Assembly: GCA_963780635.1 (NCBI GenBank)
Contig: CAWACW010000011.1
Span: 248,001-312,000 of the forward strand
Direction: 5' to 3'
Source of the DNA: DATEPR01 sp963780635
GTDB lineage: Bacteria > Actinomycetota > Actinomycetes > Mycobacteriales > Pseudonocardiaceae
Length of the DNA: 64,000 nucleotides
Part shown: in pieces, positions 1 to 8,867 of the stretch
Position numbering within the stretch: the stretch's first letter is position 1
How the letters are laid out: every line of letters starts with the position of its first letter
Notes under the pieces: model-generated
What the model was told of the DNA's origin: nothing
Database searches by the model: none
What the model saw: the letters and a program-made list of their open reading frames with translations, nothing else
Made by a program: the position numbers and the translations under genes

Positions 1-934
1 CGACCGTCAGCACCAGGTCCGGCGCGAACCCGGCCAGCGGCGGCGGTCCGGCCAGCGGGTCGCCGTCCAGGTCCAGCTCCACCAGGGTCTCGTCGGCGAC
101 TGCCATCGTGCGGGTCCGCCGCAACGCCGCCGCGAGCCGCGCCCGGTCCGCGGCGGGCATCCGGTGGCCGGTCGGATTGTGGAAGTCGGGCACCAGGTAG
201 GCCAGCCGGGGCGACGACTGCCGCAGCGCTGCCTCGATGTCGTCCACGGACCAGCCGTCGTCGGTCATCGTCACCGGGACCGGCCGAGCCAGACCGGCGC
301 GCAACGCGTCCAGCGCGTTCGGGTACGTCGGTTGCTCCACGAGCACACGATCACCCGGCTGGACGAGCAACCGCAGCAGCAGCACGAAAGCGTGGTGCGA
401 ACCGGCCGTCACCACGATCTGGTCGGCCGTCGTGGCCAGCCCGCGTGCCCGATAGCGCGCCGCCACGGCCTCCCGCAGTTCCGGCAGGCCGTGCGGCTGG
501 TAGCCGTGCCCCCGCAGCAGAGCGGGCAGCCGCCGGGTCGCCGCCTCGACCGCTCCCAGCAATGCGGGCACGGCTTCCGGCGATGCCCTGGCCAGGTCGA
601 TCAGGTGCGGCCGCTCCGGGGCCTCGGGCACCTCGGTCCGGTCCTGCGCGGTGATCCACGAACCCGAGCCCTGCCTGCTGGCGACCACGCCCTCCTCGCG
701 CAACTCGTCGACGGCCTTGGTGACCAGCGTCCGGCTCACGGTCAGCGCCTCGGCCAGGTCGCGCTCCGCGGGCAGCCGGGTGCCCGCGGGCAACCGGCCC
801 TCCTGCGCGAGCAGCCGGATCGCGTCCGCCAGGTCGGCCGACGGGTGCCGGGTCCGCGGTTCCCGCCACGACCCCAGCAGCTCGACCAATCGACGGGCGG
901 ACACCCGGCCACCTTGGGCCACGTCAACGCTCAT
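1..934 (-). CDS. MocR/PdxR-type GntR regulator with aminotransferase-like domain (C-terminus cut by window edge)
   Basis: The N-terminus carries a GntR winged helix at roughly residues 25-95, with the motif LPAERDLAEALTVSRTLVTK followed by DELREEGVV. After a linker comes a fold-type-I aminotransferase-like domain; PDFHNPTGH near residue 240 is the family's NPTG cofactor-site motif. The frame runs off the left edge before the expected PLP-binding lysine, so I cannot tell whether that lysine is present. Such proteins use bound PLP or an amino-PLP adduct as ligand and regulate a divergent neighbour. Here that neighbour is a YczE-like membrane protein, a pairing known from Bacillus yczR-yczE. The ATG at 934 is followed in frame by a clean wHTH. 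Family confident; ligand unknown. Confidence 0.9.
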   Translation of the reverse strand, partial: MSVDVAQGGRVSARRLVELLGSWREPRTRHPSADLADAIRLLAQEGRLPAGTRLPAERDLAEALTVSRTLVTKAVDELREEGVVASRQGSGSWITAQDRTEVPEAPERPHLIDLARASPEAVPALLGAVEAATRRLPALLRGHGYQPHGLPELREAVAARYRARGLATTADQIVVTAGSHHAFVLLLRLLVQPGDRVLVEQPTYPNALDALRAGLARPVPVTMTDDGWSVDDIEAALRQSSPRLAYLVPDFHNPTGHRMPAADRARLAAALRRTRTMAVADETLVELDLDGDPLAGPPPLAGFAPDLVLTV

Positions 935-976
935 TGGGCCACTTTTGCATAATTGGCTCTCGAATTGAAGGCCAAT
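914..976. promoter_or_regulatory. Candidate MocR operator between the divergent genes
   Basis: Two direct copies of TTGGGCC lie 20 bp apart (914 and 934). To their right a perfect inverted pair, ATTGGC at 952-957 and GCCAAT at 971-976, is separated by 13 bp. MocR proteins often bind a mix of direct and inverted half-sites between themselves and the divergent target. The first direct copy lies inside the regulator's own first codons. Assignment is inferred from repeat geometry. Confidence 0.45.
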
Positions 977-994
977 CTAGGTCAGGATGGCGGC

Positions 995-1618
995 ATGGCT
1001 GCCCCCGTCCTCACCAGCGTCCCGGTCACCGTCTCCCCGGTGCGCAGGCTGCCGCAGCTGGCCGTCGGCCTGGCCCTCTACGGCGCCAGCGACGGCCTGC
1101 TGGTCCGCGCGCATCTGGGCCTCGACCCGTGGGACGTGTTCCACGACGGCGTGAGCAAGCGGCTCGGCCTGGACTTCGGGACGGTCACCGCGATCACCGG
1201 ACTGGTCGTCCTGCTCGCATGGATTCCGTTACGCCAGCGGCCAGGCATCGGCACGATCGCGAACATCGCGCTCGTCGCCCTGTCCATCGACGCCGTGCTG
1301 GCGACCGTGCCGCAGCCCGACGCGCTCGCGGTGCGGGTGCCGATGCTGGTCGGCGCGATCGTGCTCAACGGGCTGGCCACCGCGATCTACGTCGGCGCCC
1401 GGCTGGGCCCCGGCCCGCGCGACGGCCTGATGACCGGCCTGGCCGGGCGCACCGGCTGGTCGATCCGGTTGGTGCGCACCGGTATCGAGGTCGCGGTGCT
1501 GGTGATCGGCTGGCTGCTGGGCGGCACGGTCGGTGTCGGCACCGTGCTCTACGCGCTGGGCATCGGCCCGCTCATCCAGTTCTTCCTGCGGTACTTCGTC
1601 TGGCGGCCCGCCGAATAG
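995..1618 (+). CDS. YczE/YyaS-family integral membrane protein
   Basis: About 207 residues made almost wholly of hydrophobic helices (five or so segments). It opens with LPQLAVGLALYGASDGLLVRAHLG and contains the family's glycine-rich loop GARLGPGPRDGLMTGLA. YczE proteins are inner-membrane proteins of unknown transport or regulatory role; in Bacillus one is needed for surfactin production. I chose ATG 995 over an in-frame TTG at 953, because 953 lies inside the inverted-repeat operator and the hydrophobic part begins well after 995. It is divergent from the MocR-type regulator, which is the likely controller. Confidence 0.8.
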   Translation: MAAPVLTSVPVTVSPVRRLPQLAVGLALYGASDGLLVRAHLGLDPWDVFHDGVSKRLGLDFGTVTAITGLVVLLAWIPLRQRPGIGTIANIALVALSIDAVLATVPQPDALAVRVPMLVGAIVLNGLATAIYVGARLGPGPRDGLMTGLAGRTGWSIRLVRTGIEVAVLVIGWLLGGTVGVGTVLYALGIGPLIQFFLRYFVWRPAE

Positions 1619-1627
1619 CCTGATGCC

Positions 1628-2449
1628 GTGGCCGAACCGAGCATCGCAGTCGCCGAGTCGCCGGGAGGCGGTATCGACGGCCGGGAGCGGCCAACCGAGG
1701 ACCGGGTCGTCCGGCTGCCGCACGCGGTCGTCGTCGCCGACGGCGCCACGTCGTTGCGCCAGGGCGAGCGTTCCGGCGGCTGGTACGCCGAGCGACTGTG
1801 CGGCGCGCTGACCGCCCGCCTGGTCGACGAGCCGACCGGTGACCTCACGGCGCTGCTCGCCGAGTCGATCGAGCGGGTCGCCAAGGACTACGCGCTGGTA
1901 CCGGGCGCGGCGCCGTCGAGCACGGTCGCGATCCTGCGCTGGACCGACGAGGAGATCGACGGCCTCGTCCTGGCGGACAGCCCGATCGTGGTCTTCACCG
2001 ATCAGGGCGCCGAACCGCTGGTCGACGACCGGTTGACCGGCGTGATCCGCCCCGGCGGCTACCGGCAGCGGCTGCGCGACGGCGGCGGCTACGGCCCGGA
2101 GCACGCGGCCGCGCTGCGCACGTCGGGCGCGAAGGCGCGGCAACTGCGCAACGTCGACGGTGGCTTCTGGGTCGCCGAGGCCGTGCCCGAAGCCGCCACG
2201 CACGCCCGCACCGCGACCTGGCCGCGCGCGACCGCGACACACGCGCTACTGGCCACCGACGGCGTGTCCTGCGGTGTCGACGACTATCACCTGTTCGAGT
2301 GGCCGCAGGTCCTGGCGCTGGCCGTGGCCGACGGACCGGCGGCCGTGCTCGACGCGGTTCGGGTGGCCGAGGCCGCGGACCCGGATGGCGGCAGGTGGCC
2401 GCGCCCGAAGCGGCACGACGACCAGACCCTGGTGCTTGTCCGGTTCTGA
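1628..2449 (+). CDS. PP2C-like protein phosphatase domain protein
   Basis: 273 residues with the PP2C-type opening TEDRVV followed by AVVVADGATS, where the Asp and Gly sit where metal-binding residues are expected. Later pieces fit the same fold: SSTVAILRW, LADSPIVVF, HALLATDGVSCGVDDY, and a C-terminal HDDQTLVLVRF that resembles the terminal DD(N/Q) metal motif. The predicted role is a cytosolic Mn/Mg-dependent Ser/Thr phosphatase, with no kinase partner nearby. GTG 1628 follows the previous gene's stop by only a few bases, so co-transcription is likely. Similarity is by motif only, so catalytic activity is not certain. Confidence 0.65.
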   Translation: MAEPSIAVAESPGGGIDGRERPTEDRVVRLPHAVVVADGATSLRQGERSGGWYAERLCGALTARLVDEPTGDLTALLAESIERVAKDYALVPGAAPSSTVAILRWTDEEIDGLVLADSPIVVFTDQGAEPLVDDRLTGVIRPGGYRQRLRDGGGYGPEHAAALRTSGAKARQLRNVDGGFWVAEAVPEAATHARTATWPRATATHALLATDGVSCGVDDYHLFEWPQVLALAVADGPAAVLDAVRVAEAADPDGGRWPRPKRHDDQTLVLVRF

Positions 2450-2496
2450 CCCGTCCGGCCGTTGCCGGGTCCGGATGCGTGGATCATCCTGTGCCC

Positions 2497-3392
2497 ATGT
2501 CGCGTTCCCTGCCGATCGCCCTGGTTCAAGCCGAGCCACGAGCCGCGGCGGCGACGTCGCGGAGTTCGCCGCGCACGTGACCGGCGTGCTGCGCCGGTTC
2601 CCCGGCACGGCCCTGGTCGTCTATCCCGAGCTGCACATGTTCGGCGACGCCATCGAGACTGGGCAGGCTCGCCGAACCGCTGGACGGCCCGCGCGTCACG
2701 GCGCTCGCCGAACTCGCCGGCGACCTGGGCGTCTGGCTGGTGCCCGGCACGGTGTCCGAAGAGGCGCCCGGCGGCGGGGCGTACAACACCGCCGTCGCGT
2801 TCTCGCCCGAGGGCGGACTCGTCGCCTCCTACCGGAAGTGCTTCCCGTGGCGCCCCTACGAGCCCTACGAGCCGGGCACCGAGTTCGTCGTCTTCGACAT
2901 CCCCGACATCGGCACGCATCGGCCTGTCCATCTGCTACGACGCCTGGTTCCCCGAGGTGACCCGCCAACTGGCCTGGCTGGGCGCCGGAGGTCGATCATC
3001 ACGCCCGACGCAGGACGACGACCAGCGACCGTGCGCAGGAACTCGTGCTCACCAGGGCCAACGCCATCGTCAACCAGGTCTGCGTGCTCAGCGTGAACGC
3101 CGCCGCTCCGCCGGCGTCGGGCAGAGCCTCGATCGTCGACCCCGAGGGCCGGGTGCGCGTCGAGCGCCGACCGGCGCCGCCGAGGTGCTGACCGACGTGC
3201 ATCGACCTGGACGACGTGACCCGGGTGCGCGCAGTACGGCACCGCAGGCCTCAACCGGATGTGGGCCGCAGTTCGACCGACGGCCGGCCCCGTCGACACT
3301 GCCCGTCTACCAGGGCCGGATCGACCCGAGACCGCTGGCAGCCCGACCAGGCGGCCCACCGACTGATCTCTCGCGACGGACCGCGGTCATGA
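2497..3392 (+). pseudogene. Carbon-nitrogen hydrolase (nitrilase family), broken by several single-base indels
   Basis: Reading across frames restores a nitrilase: start SRSLPIALVQAEPR, the catalytic-Glu region YPELHMFGD, a stretch running from LAELAGDLGVWLVPGTVSEE to YRKCFPWRPYEP (the catalytic-Lys region), then RIGLSICYDAWFPE with the catalytic Cys, and LVLTRANAIVNQ. Frame changes fall near 2545, 2660, 2915, 2985 and several points after 3020. Most can be fixed by removing or adding one base, and I saw few in-frame nonsense codons. The reconstructed end overlaps the next gene's ATG by four bases. Either a recent pseudogene or a poor-quality patch of sequence; the intact form would hydrolyse an amide or nitrile. 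Confidence 0.75.
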
Positions 3393-4766
3393 CGCAACCG
3401 CGCCACCCAGGCTGACCAGGACGCTGACCCTGCGGTCGGTCGTCCTGTTCGGGCTCGCCTACATGGCCCCGATGATCGTGCTCGGCACGTTCGGCGAGCT
3501 CGCCGACAGCACCGGCGACGCCGTGCCGACCGCGTACGCTGCTGGCGCTGGTCGCCATGCTGTTCACCGCCGTCAGCTACGGCCGGATGGCCGCCGCGCT
3601 TCCCGGTGGCCGGCTCCGCCTACACCTACACCCGCGCGCCATCGACGCCGGTCGGCTTCCTGGTCGGCTGGGCCGTGCTGCTGGACTACTTCTTCCTGCC
3701 GATGGTGATCTGGCTGATCGGCGCGTCGTTCCTCGGCCGCCAGTTCCCCGGCGTGCCGACTGGGTGTGGATCCTCGCGTTCATCGCTGGTCACCACGGCG
3801 TTGAACGTCCGTCGGCATCAAGCTCGCCGCCAACGCGCAACCTGCTGCTCATGGGCTTGCAGGTCCTGGTCCTGGTGTTCTTCGTGGTGCTGTCGCTGCG
3901 GCACGTCCGGCGCGGACGGCCCCGCCGCGATCGTTCTCCGGCACGCCGTTCGGCAACTCGCGACCACGGTCGTCCGCGATCGCCGCGGGCGCGGCCATCG
4001 CCGCGTACTCCTTCCTCGGCTTCGACGCGATCACCACGCTCACCGAGGAGACCAAGGAGCCCAAGCGCACCATCCCGCAGGGCGATCGTGCTGGTCACCA
4101 TCATCGGCGGCGTGATCTTCGTGGTCGCGTCCTACGCCACCCAGCTCGTCGCACTCCGGCTGCACCCGTCGACTCCGACTCGGAGGCGTTCGACATCGCC
4201 AAGGCGATCGGCGGCGACCTGTTCTCCTCGGTCTTCCTGGCCGGGCTGGTCGTCACCCAGTTCGCGTCCGGCATCGCGGCGCAGGCCAGCGCGTCCCGGC
4301 TGCTGTACGCGATGGGCCGGGACAACGTGCTGCCGCGCAAGGTCTTCGGCTACCTGCACCGCGAAGTTCCACACCCCCGTGCTCAACATCGTGGCTGATC
4401 GGGATCGTCGGGCTCGTCGCGCGTCGCTGAACCCGAGCACGTCGGTGTCGTTCATCAACTTCGGCGCGTTCACCGCGTTCACGTTCGTCAACATCTGCGT
4501 ACTGGCCATGGCGATCCGCCGGGGCACGCTGCGCGGACCCAGGAACGTGCTGTTGAACATCGTCGCTGCCGGTGGTCGGTGCCGCGATCGACATCTGGCT
4601 GCTGACCAATCTCGAGTCGACGGCGAAGATCCTCGGGCTGAGCTGGCTGGCCATCGGCATCCTGTACCTCGTGTACCTGACCCGCGGCTTCCGCCGCCCG
4701 CCGCCGGAGATGGCCTTCACCGAGGACGACCCGGACGTAGCCGCGCCCGAACCCGCGAGCCCGTGA
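3389..4766 (+). pseudogene. APC-superfamily amino acid permease, broken by many single-base indels
   Basis: Pieces in all three frames join into one permease: TLRSVVLFGLAYMAPMIV, GSAYTYTR, WAVLLDYFFLPMVIWL, LLLMGLQVLVLVFFVVL, AAYSFLGFDAITTLTEETK (the family's consensus loop), IVLVTIIGGVIFVVASYATQ, ASASRLLYAMGRDNVLPR, SVSFINFGAFTAFTFVNICV and SWLAIGILYLVYLTRGF. Roughly ten or more single-base gains or losses lie between 3400 and 4575; the frame is clean after about 4575. Intact, it would be a 12-helix amino acid/H+ symporter coupled to the nitrilase upstream (four-base overlap). Conserved residues survive inside each piece, which argues against old decay. Confidence 0.75.
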
Positions 4767-5386
4767 CGCTGCCCGGGCCGGACTTCGTGCTGGCCAACAC
4801 GCGGCCCGCACCGGTCCCACTGGCCCAGGAGATCACCTTGCGCCAGACCGAGGACGACCCGTTCACGCTGTGGGAACGCACCGGCGGCGACGTGCCGTAC
4901 TGGGCGTTCGCCTGGGCCGGCGGCCAGGCGCTGGCCCGGTACGTGCTCGACCACCCGGCGATCGTCGCGGGCAGGCGGGTGCTGGACATCGCGTCCGGGT
5001 CCGGCCTGGTCGCGATCGCGGCGGCGCTGGCCGGAGCCAGCGCGGTCCGGGCCGTCGACGTCGACCCGCTCGCGGTGCTGGCGATCGGGGTGAACGCGCA
5101 GACCAACGGGGTCACGATCGCGGCGGAACTGGCCGACGTGCTGGACTCCACGGGTGGCGACGCGGACGTCGTGCTGGCCGGGGACGTCTGCTACGACGTG
5201 GACATGGTGGCCCGGGTGCTGCCGTTCGTGGCCAGGGCCACCGCGACCGACGTGCTGCTCGGCGACCCGGGCCGGGAGTACTTCCCGCGCACCGGTTTCG
5301 AGCGGCTCGCCGACTACGACGTGCCCGACACGGGCCGGCTGGAGAGCCGGGACAGCACGCGGACCACGGTCTGGCGGCGGCACTGA
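4763..5386 (+). CDS. Class I SAM-dependent methyltransferase (ETFB lysine / nicotinamide N-methyltransferase-like)
   Basis: 207 residues. Pre-core DPFTLWERTGGDVPYWAFAW is followed by motif I VLDIASGSGLVAIAAALAGA, motif II AVDVDPLA, and motif IV DVVLAGDVCYD. This order, with a conserved W-x-F-x-W lead-in, matches small methyltransferases related to the electron-transfer-flavoprotein-beta lysine methyltransferase. GTG 4763 overlaps the permease stop by four bases, so it was probably translated as part of the permease operon. Substrate unknown. It is intact although both genes before it are broken. Confidence 0.75.
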   Translation: MTLPGPDFVLANTRPAPVPLAQEITLRQTEDDPFTLWERTGGDVPYWAFAWAGGQALARYVLDHPAIVAGRRVLDIASGSGLVAIAAALAGASAVRAVDVDPLAVLAIGVNAQTNGVTIAAELADVLDSTGGDADVVLAGDVCYDVDMVARVLPFVARATATDVLLGDPGREYFPRTGFERLADYDVPDTGRLESRDSTRTTVWRRH

Positions 5387-5388
5387 GG

Positions 5389-6762
5389 GTGGGGACAACC
5401 GAACCCTGTCCGGGAGTGCCAACCGGCTGGCCCGCGGCGGCAGGCGTCGGCGAGACTGCGCCGGTGGGCAACGGGTCGGCGGTCGCGCAGCGGTTCCTGC
5501 GGGAACCGCTGACCCCCCGCGCCCGGCGCGAGGCCGGCTACCTCGTGTTCGTGGCGCCACTCACCGTGTTCGGCGTCCTCTACGCGATCGCGTCGCTGGC
5601 CCTGGGCGCGGGCCTGGCGATCACCGCCCTGGGCGTGCCGCTGATCTCGTGGGCGGTGCCGGGGGCGCGGTGGTTCGGGTCGCTGCGGCGCAGGCTCACC
5701 AACCACCTGGTGGGCACCCAGATCCCGCCGCCCGCTCCGTTCCGGCCGCCGAAGGGATTCCTGCCCAGGGTGTCGGCGGGCCTGCGTGATCGGGTCGGCT
5801 GGCGCGTGATCGGGTTCCTGCTGCTGGCCGTGCCGCTGGATGCGGCAGGCCTGTTGCTGCTGGTGTGGACGTGGGCATCGGGCCTGATCGCGCTCACCTC
5901 ACCCGTGCAGTACGCGCTGGGCGTGAACTTCTCCGACGTGGGCGCCGGACAGCGGGCCTACGTCGCCTACGGGTTCGCCGCGCGGAGCTGGGGCGGGATC
6001 CTGCTGGTGTGCGTGATCGGCGCGGCAGTGCTGGTCGTGTCGCCGTGGGCGGTGCGCGCTTTCCTGTTGCTGGACCGGTTCCTGGTGCGGAACCTGCTCG
6101 GTGGCGAGACGAGTGCCGCAGCCCGGATCCGGGACCTGGAGCGGTCCAGGGCGTACGCCATCGAGGACGTCGCCGCGACGCTGCGGCGGATCGAGCGGGA
6201 CCTGCACGACGGCGTGCAGGCCAGGATGGTCGCGCTGGCGATGAGCCTGACCATGCTCAACGAGACGCTGGGCGAGGACATCTCGCCGCAGAGCCGCAAC
6301 CTGCTCACCGCGGCGCTCGGCCACGCGAAGGACGGCATCGCCGAGCTGCGGGTCATGGTCAGCGGCATCCACCCGCCCGCTCTGGACGCGGGCCTGGAGA
6401 CCGCGCTGGCCACGCTCGCCGCACGCAGCCCGATCCCGGTGGACGTGCGGGCAGCGCTGCCCGAGCGGCCCACCGAGGCGATCGAGACCATCGCGTACTT
6501 CTCGGTCGCGGAGCTGCTGACCAACGTCACCAAACACAGCGGCGCGGACCGGGCGTCCATCGAGTTGGCGGCGGTGGCCGGGCGGCTGGTGCTGACGGTC
6601 CGCGACGACGGCAGGGGCGGTGCCGGTCTCGACGGCGGGGGCACGGGCCTGCGTGGGCTGACCGAGCGGGTCGGCACGGTGGACGGCAGCCTGGCTGTCG
6701 AGAGTCCGGAAGGGGGGCCTACGGTCGTCACCATCGAGCTGCCGATGCACGTGGGGGGCTGA
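5389..6762 (+). CDS. NarL/DesK-type sensor histidine kinase
   Basis: About 457 residues with an N-terminal membrane domain (helices near residues 45-90, 135-160 and 195-225), so it senses at or in the membrane without a large extracellular domain. The HisKA_3 dimerisation motif RIERDLHDGVQARMVALA places the phospho-His near residue 272. The HATPase core carries AELLTNVTKHSGA (N box), VRDDGRGGA and GTGLRGLTERV. The start is uncertain: GTG 5389 is two bases after the previous stop, with GTG 5416 and 5464 as alternatives. The response regulator follows within six bases, so the two form one operon. Confidence 0.88.
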   Translation: MGTTEPCPGVPTGWPAAAGVGETAPVGNGSAVAQRFLREPLTPRARREAGYLVFVAPLTVFGVLYAIASLALGAGLAITALGVPLISWAVPGARWFGSLRRRLTNHLVGTQIPPPAPFRPPKGFLPRVSAGLRDRVGWRVIGFLLLAVPLDAAGLLLLVWTWASGLIALTSPVQYALGVNFSDVGAGQRAYVAYGFAARSWGGILLVCVIGAAVLVVSPWAVRAFLLLDRFLVRNLLGGETSAAARIRDLERSRAYAIEDVAATLRRIERDLHDGVQARMVALAMSLTMLNETLGEDISPQSRNLLTAALGHAKDGIAELRVMVSGIHPPALDAGLETALATLAARSPIPVDVRAALPERPTEAIETIAYFSVAELLTNVTKHSGADRASIELAAVAGRLVLTVRDDGRGGAGLDGGGTGLRGLTERVGTVDGSLAVESPEGGPTVVTIELPMHVGG

Positions 6763-6767
6763 CGACG

Positions 6768-7412
6768 GTGCGGATCGTGATCGCCGAGGACTCCGCGATC
6801 CTGCGTGAAGGACTGGCCCAGCTGCTGGGGATGCGCGGCCACGAGGTGGTCGCGGCGGTCGGCGACCCGGTCGCGCTGATCGCCGCCGTCGGAGAACACA
6901 AGCCCGACGTGGCGGTGATCGACATCCGGATGCCACCCAGCCACACCGACGAGGGCCTGCGTGCGGCACGGGAACTGCGACAAGCCGATGCGACGCTGGG
7001 CGTGCTGCTGTTCTCGCAGTACGTGGAGACCAGGTTCGTGCGCGAACTGCTCGCCGACGGGTCGTCCGGCGTCGGCTACCTGCTCAAGGAACGCGTGACG
7101 GATCTCGACGAGTTCACCGGGGCCCTGGACCGGATCGCCGCGGGCGGCACCGCGTTGGACCCCGAGGTCGTGACGCAGCTGTTCGGCTCCCGCCGCGACA
7201 GTCAGCTGGACAAGCTGACCCCACGCGAACGCGAGGTACTGGCCCTGATGGCCGAGGGCAGGACGAACTCCGCGATCGCCCGTCGACTCGTGGTCACCGA
7301 ACGCGCGATCGAGAAGCACGTGGCCAACATCTTCGCGAAGCTGGATCTGTCCGTTTCGGACGGAGACCACCGCAGGGTGCTGTCCGTCCTGCGCTACCTT
7401 GACGGCCGGTGA
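6768..7412 (+). CDS. LuxR/NarL-family response regulator
   Basis: 214 residues. The receiver domain opens VRIVIAEDSAILREGL; the phospho-acceptor Asp is in VAVIDIRMP near residue 51, and the conserved Lys is in GYLLKERV near residue 110. The C-terminal HTH carries LTPREREVLALMAEGRTNSA and VEKHVANIFAKL-like residues (seen as IEKHVANIFAKLDL). It is the cognate partner of the kinase immediately upstream. Target genes cannot be read from the window. Confidence 0.9.
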   Translation: MRIVIAEDSAILREGLAQLLGMRGHEVVAAVGDPVALIAAVGEHKPDVAVIDIRMPPSHTDEGLRAARELRQADATLGVLLFSQYVETRFVRELLADGSSGVGYLLKERVTDLDEFTGALDRIAAGGTALDPEVVTQLFGSRRDSQLDKLTPREREVLALMAEGRTNSAIARRLVVTERAIEKHVANIFAKLDLSVSDGDHRRVLSVLRYLDGR

Positions 7413-7453
7413 GAGTCGGGACGTGACGGCAGGGTGTTCGTCCCGCACCGCGA

Positions 7454-7954
7454 TCACCCCCCGCGTCGACGCAGGTCCAGCACCATGGTGTCCGAGTCGC
7501 GGCCGCTCGTGACGGTCCGGTATCCCTCCGCGACGTAGAGCCGCCGAGCCGGATTCCCGCGCTCCACACTCAGACTGACCCGAGCCAGCCCGGCCTGCCG
7601 CGCCTGCTCGTGCGTCGCCCGCAACAGTGCCCGCCCGACACCCTGCCCGCGCCACTGCGCGGCCACCCCGATGGTCAACTCGGGCGCGTCGGGTCCGACG
7701 AACCCGTAGCCGGGGTCGTCGGCGGTGAAGAACCGGAACCAGGCGGCACCGATCGGCGCATCGGCCGGGTCGACGGCGACCGTGCCGAAGTCGGTCGGCC
7801 GCGGCCAGCCGGTGACGTAGTGAGCGGACTCCGGGTCGGCCATGATCCGCTCCCGGCTCACGTTTCGCTCCGGCAACCAGTTGACGGCCTCGACCACCAT
7901 CGATGCGAGGAAGTCCGCATCGGTGGCGGTCGCGGTGCGCAAGGTGAACGCCAT
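7454..7954 (-). CDS. GNAT-family N-acetyltransferase
   Basis: 166 residues with the acetyl-CoA binding motif A, ELTIGVAAQWRGQGVGRALL (R/Q-x-x-G-x-G/A), around residues 95-115. ARVSLSVERGNPARRLYVAEGY provides the usual beta-5/alpha-4 tail. The N-terminus FTLRTATATDADFLASMV is typical. It is convergent with the response regulator and separated by about 40 bp. The acceptor substrate is unknown. Confidence 0.85.
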   Translation of the reverse strand: MAFTLRTATATDADFLASMVVEAVNWLPERNVSRERIMADPESAHYVTGWPRPTDFGTVAVDPADAPIGAAWFRFFTADDPGYGFVGPDAPELTIGVAAQWRGQGVGRALLRATHEQARQAGLARVSLSVERGNPARRLYVAEGYRTVTSGRDSDTMVLDLRRRGG

Positions 7955-8284
7955 GCCGCGACCCTCACGTCAGGCGGCCACCCGGTCAACCGGAAATGTG
8001 CACCCGCGCGCCGACCGCGAACCTGACGGCACTCACTGCCCGCAGGACCGCGAGCGCCACGAACAGGCTGGTCGGGGTGGTCAGGTCGAGCACCGGACCG
8101 GCGCCGGTCAGACCGCGGCTGGCGCGCAGCCCGGCCAGCACGCCCTCGGTACCCGTCCCGGTATGACGACCTCATGCGAGGACCACATGGAGCCTAGGCA
8201 CGTCGCAACGGTGGACGACGTCGATCGCCGGGTCGTGCGGCGGGTGTCGGCCGGTGAACCGAATGGCGGCGCACACGGATGAGT
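7955..8284. other. Non-coding stretch upstream of the acetyltransferase, with a weak minus-strand ORF remnant
   Basis: No convincing gene. A short minus-strand open frame ends at 7986 and reads VLDLTTPTSLFVALAVLRAV near its end. It has a plausible hydrophobic segment but no start with a ribosome-binding site and no family I recognise. It could be the tail of a lost gene at the edge of the adjacent tRNA-bounded segment. Confidence 0.3.
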
Positions 8285-8324
8285 GGTGGCCAGGGATGGG
8301 TTCGAACCGTCGACCTTCCGCTTT
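8285..8324 (-). repeat. 3' half of a tRNA-Phe gene: candidate distal attachment site
   Basis: Forty bases match the 3' half of the tRNA-Phe gene at 15613-15652 in the same orientation with two mismatches. The match covers part of the anticodon stem, the variable loop, the T arm and the acceptor 3' strand. Homology stops at the anticodon loop. Read on the minus strand this copy is followed by CCA (GGCCACCA). A truncated tRNA 3' end at one side and a whole tRNA at the other is the layout left by tRNA-targeting integrases. Confidence 0.75.
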
Positions 8325-8867
8325 CGGCTCCCTGCTCGTCAGGCAGGGTGCGCCTCGGGTTGCTCGGGTGCAGGTCAGGGCGACACCAGCAGCCGGCCGA
8401 GCAATGTGTGCGGCGTGCCGCGGCGATTGCCCGAACATTGCCCGGATGGGTATAATGTCCGCCAGCTATACCCCGCCGACACGTTGTTCGTGACCGTGCT
8501 GAGGACGACAGGCTGATGACGACAGGACAGTCGTCGGCAGCGGGCCTGCGGGTGACAACATCTACCAGGCGCTGGCGTCGCCGTGGGCACCCGACCTTCT
8601 GGCCGACCAGCGAGCGGACTCGTCGCGCTGATCGTCGGCGAAGTGTCGCCGCTGGCCGTCGTGGTGTTCCTGCTGTTGCGGTGGTGGTCGGTCGAAATGC
8701 GAGCGACTCCGAGAACGACGGGCAATGGTGGAAAGATTCCGGCAGCGAACGGCCGCACGTCAACCGACTACGGCGGCCGGAGTGTTCGGATGAGATCCAC
8801 GGATCTATTGCCCACCTGCGATGGCCGAGGTTCCTGTCAACGCCGTTCCTAAAGGGAGGGCGGGTAC
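8325..8867. other. Gene-poor left end of the tRNA-bounded segment
   Basis: About 540 bp with only short frames in which no family is recognisable. One plus-strand frame near 8583-8720 contains a single hydrophobic helix (LVALIVGEVSPLAVVVFLLL), but it has no convincing start and looks like debris. A good ribosome-binding site (AAGGGAGGG) appears only at the far end, serving the next gene. Confidence 0.4.

Noticed and set aside
4870..5388. N-terminal extension of the histidine kinase frame to 4870
   Set aside because: Overlaps the methyltransferase in another frame, with Arg/Gly-rich nonsense; the kinase begins at 5389 or later.
8254..8516. Short plus-strand ORFs reading VARDGFEPSTFRF
   Set aside because: They translate the antisense of the tRNA-Phe fragment; kept as a repeat, not as genes.
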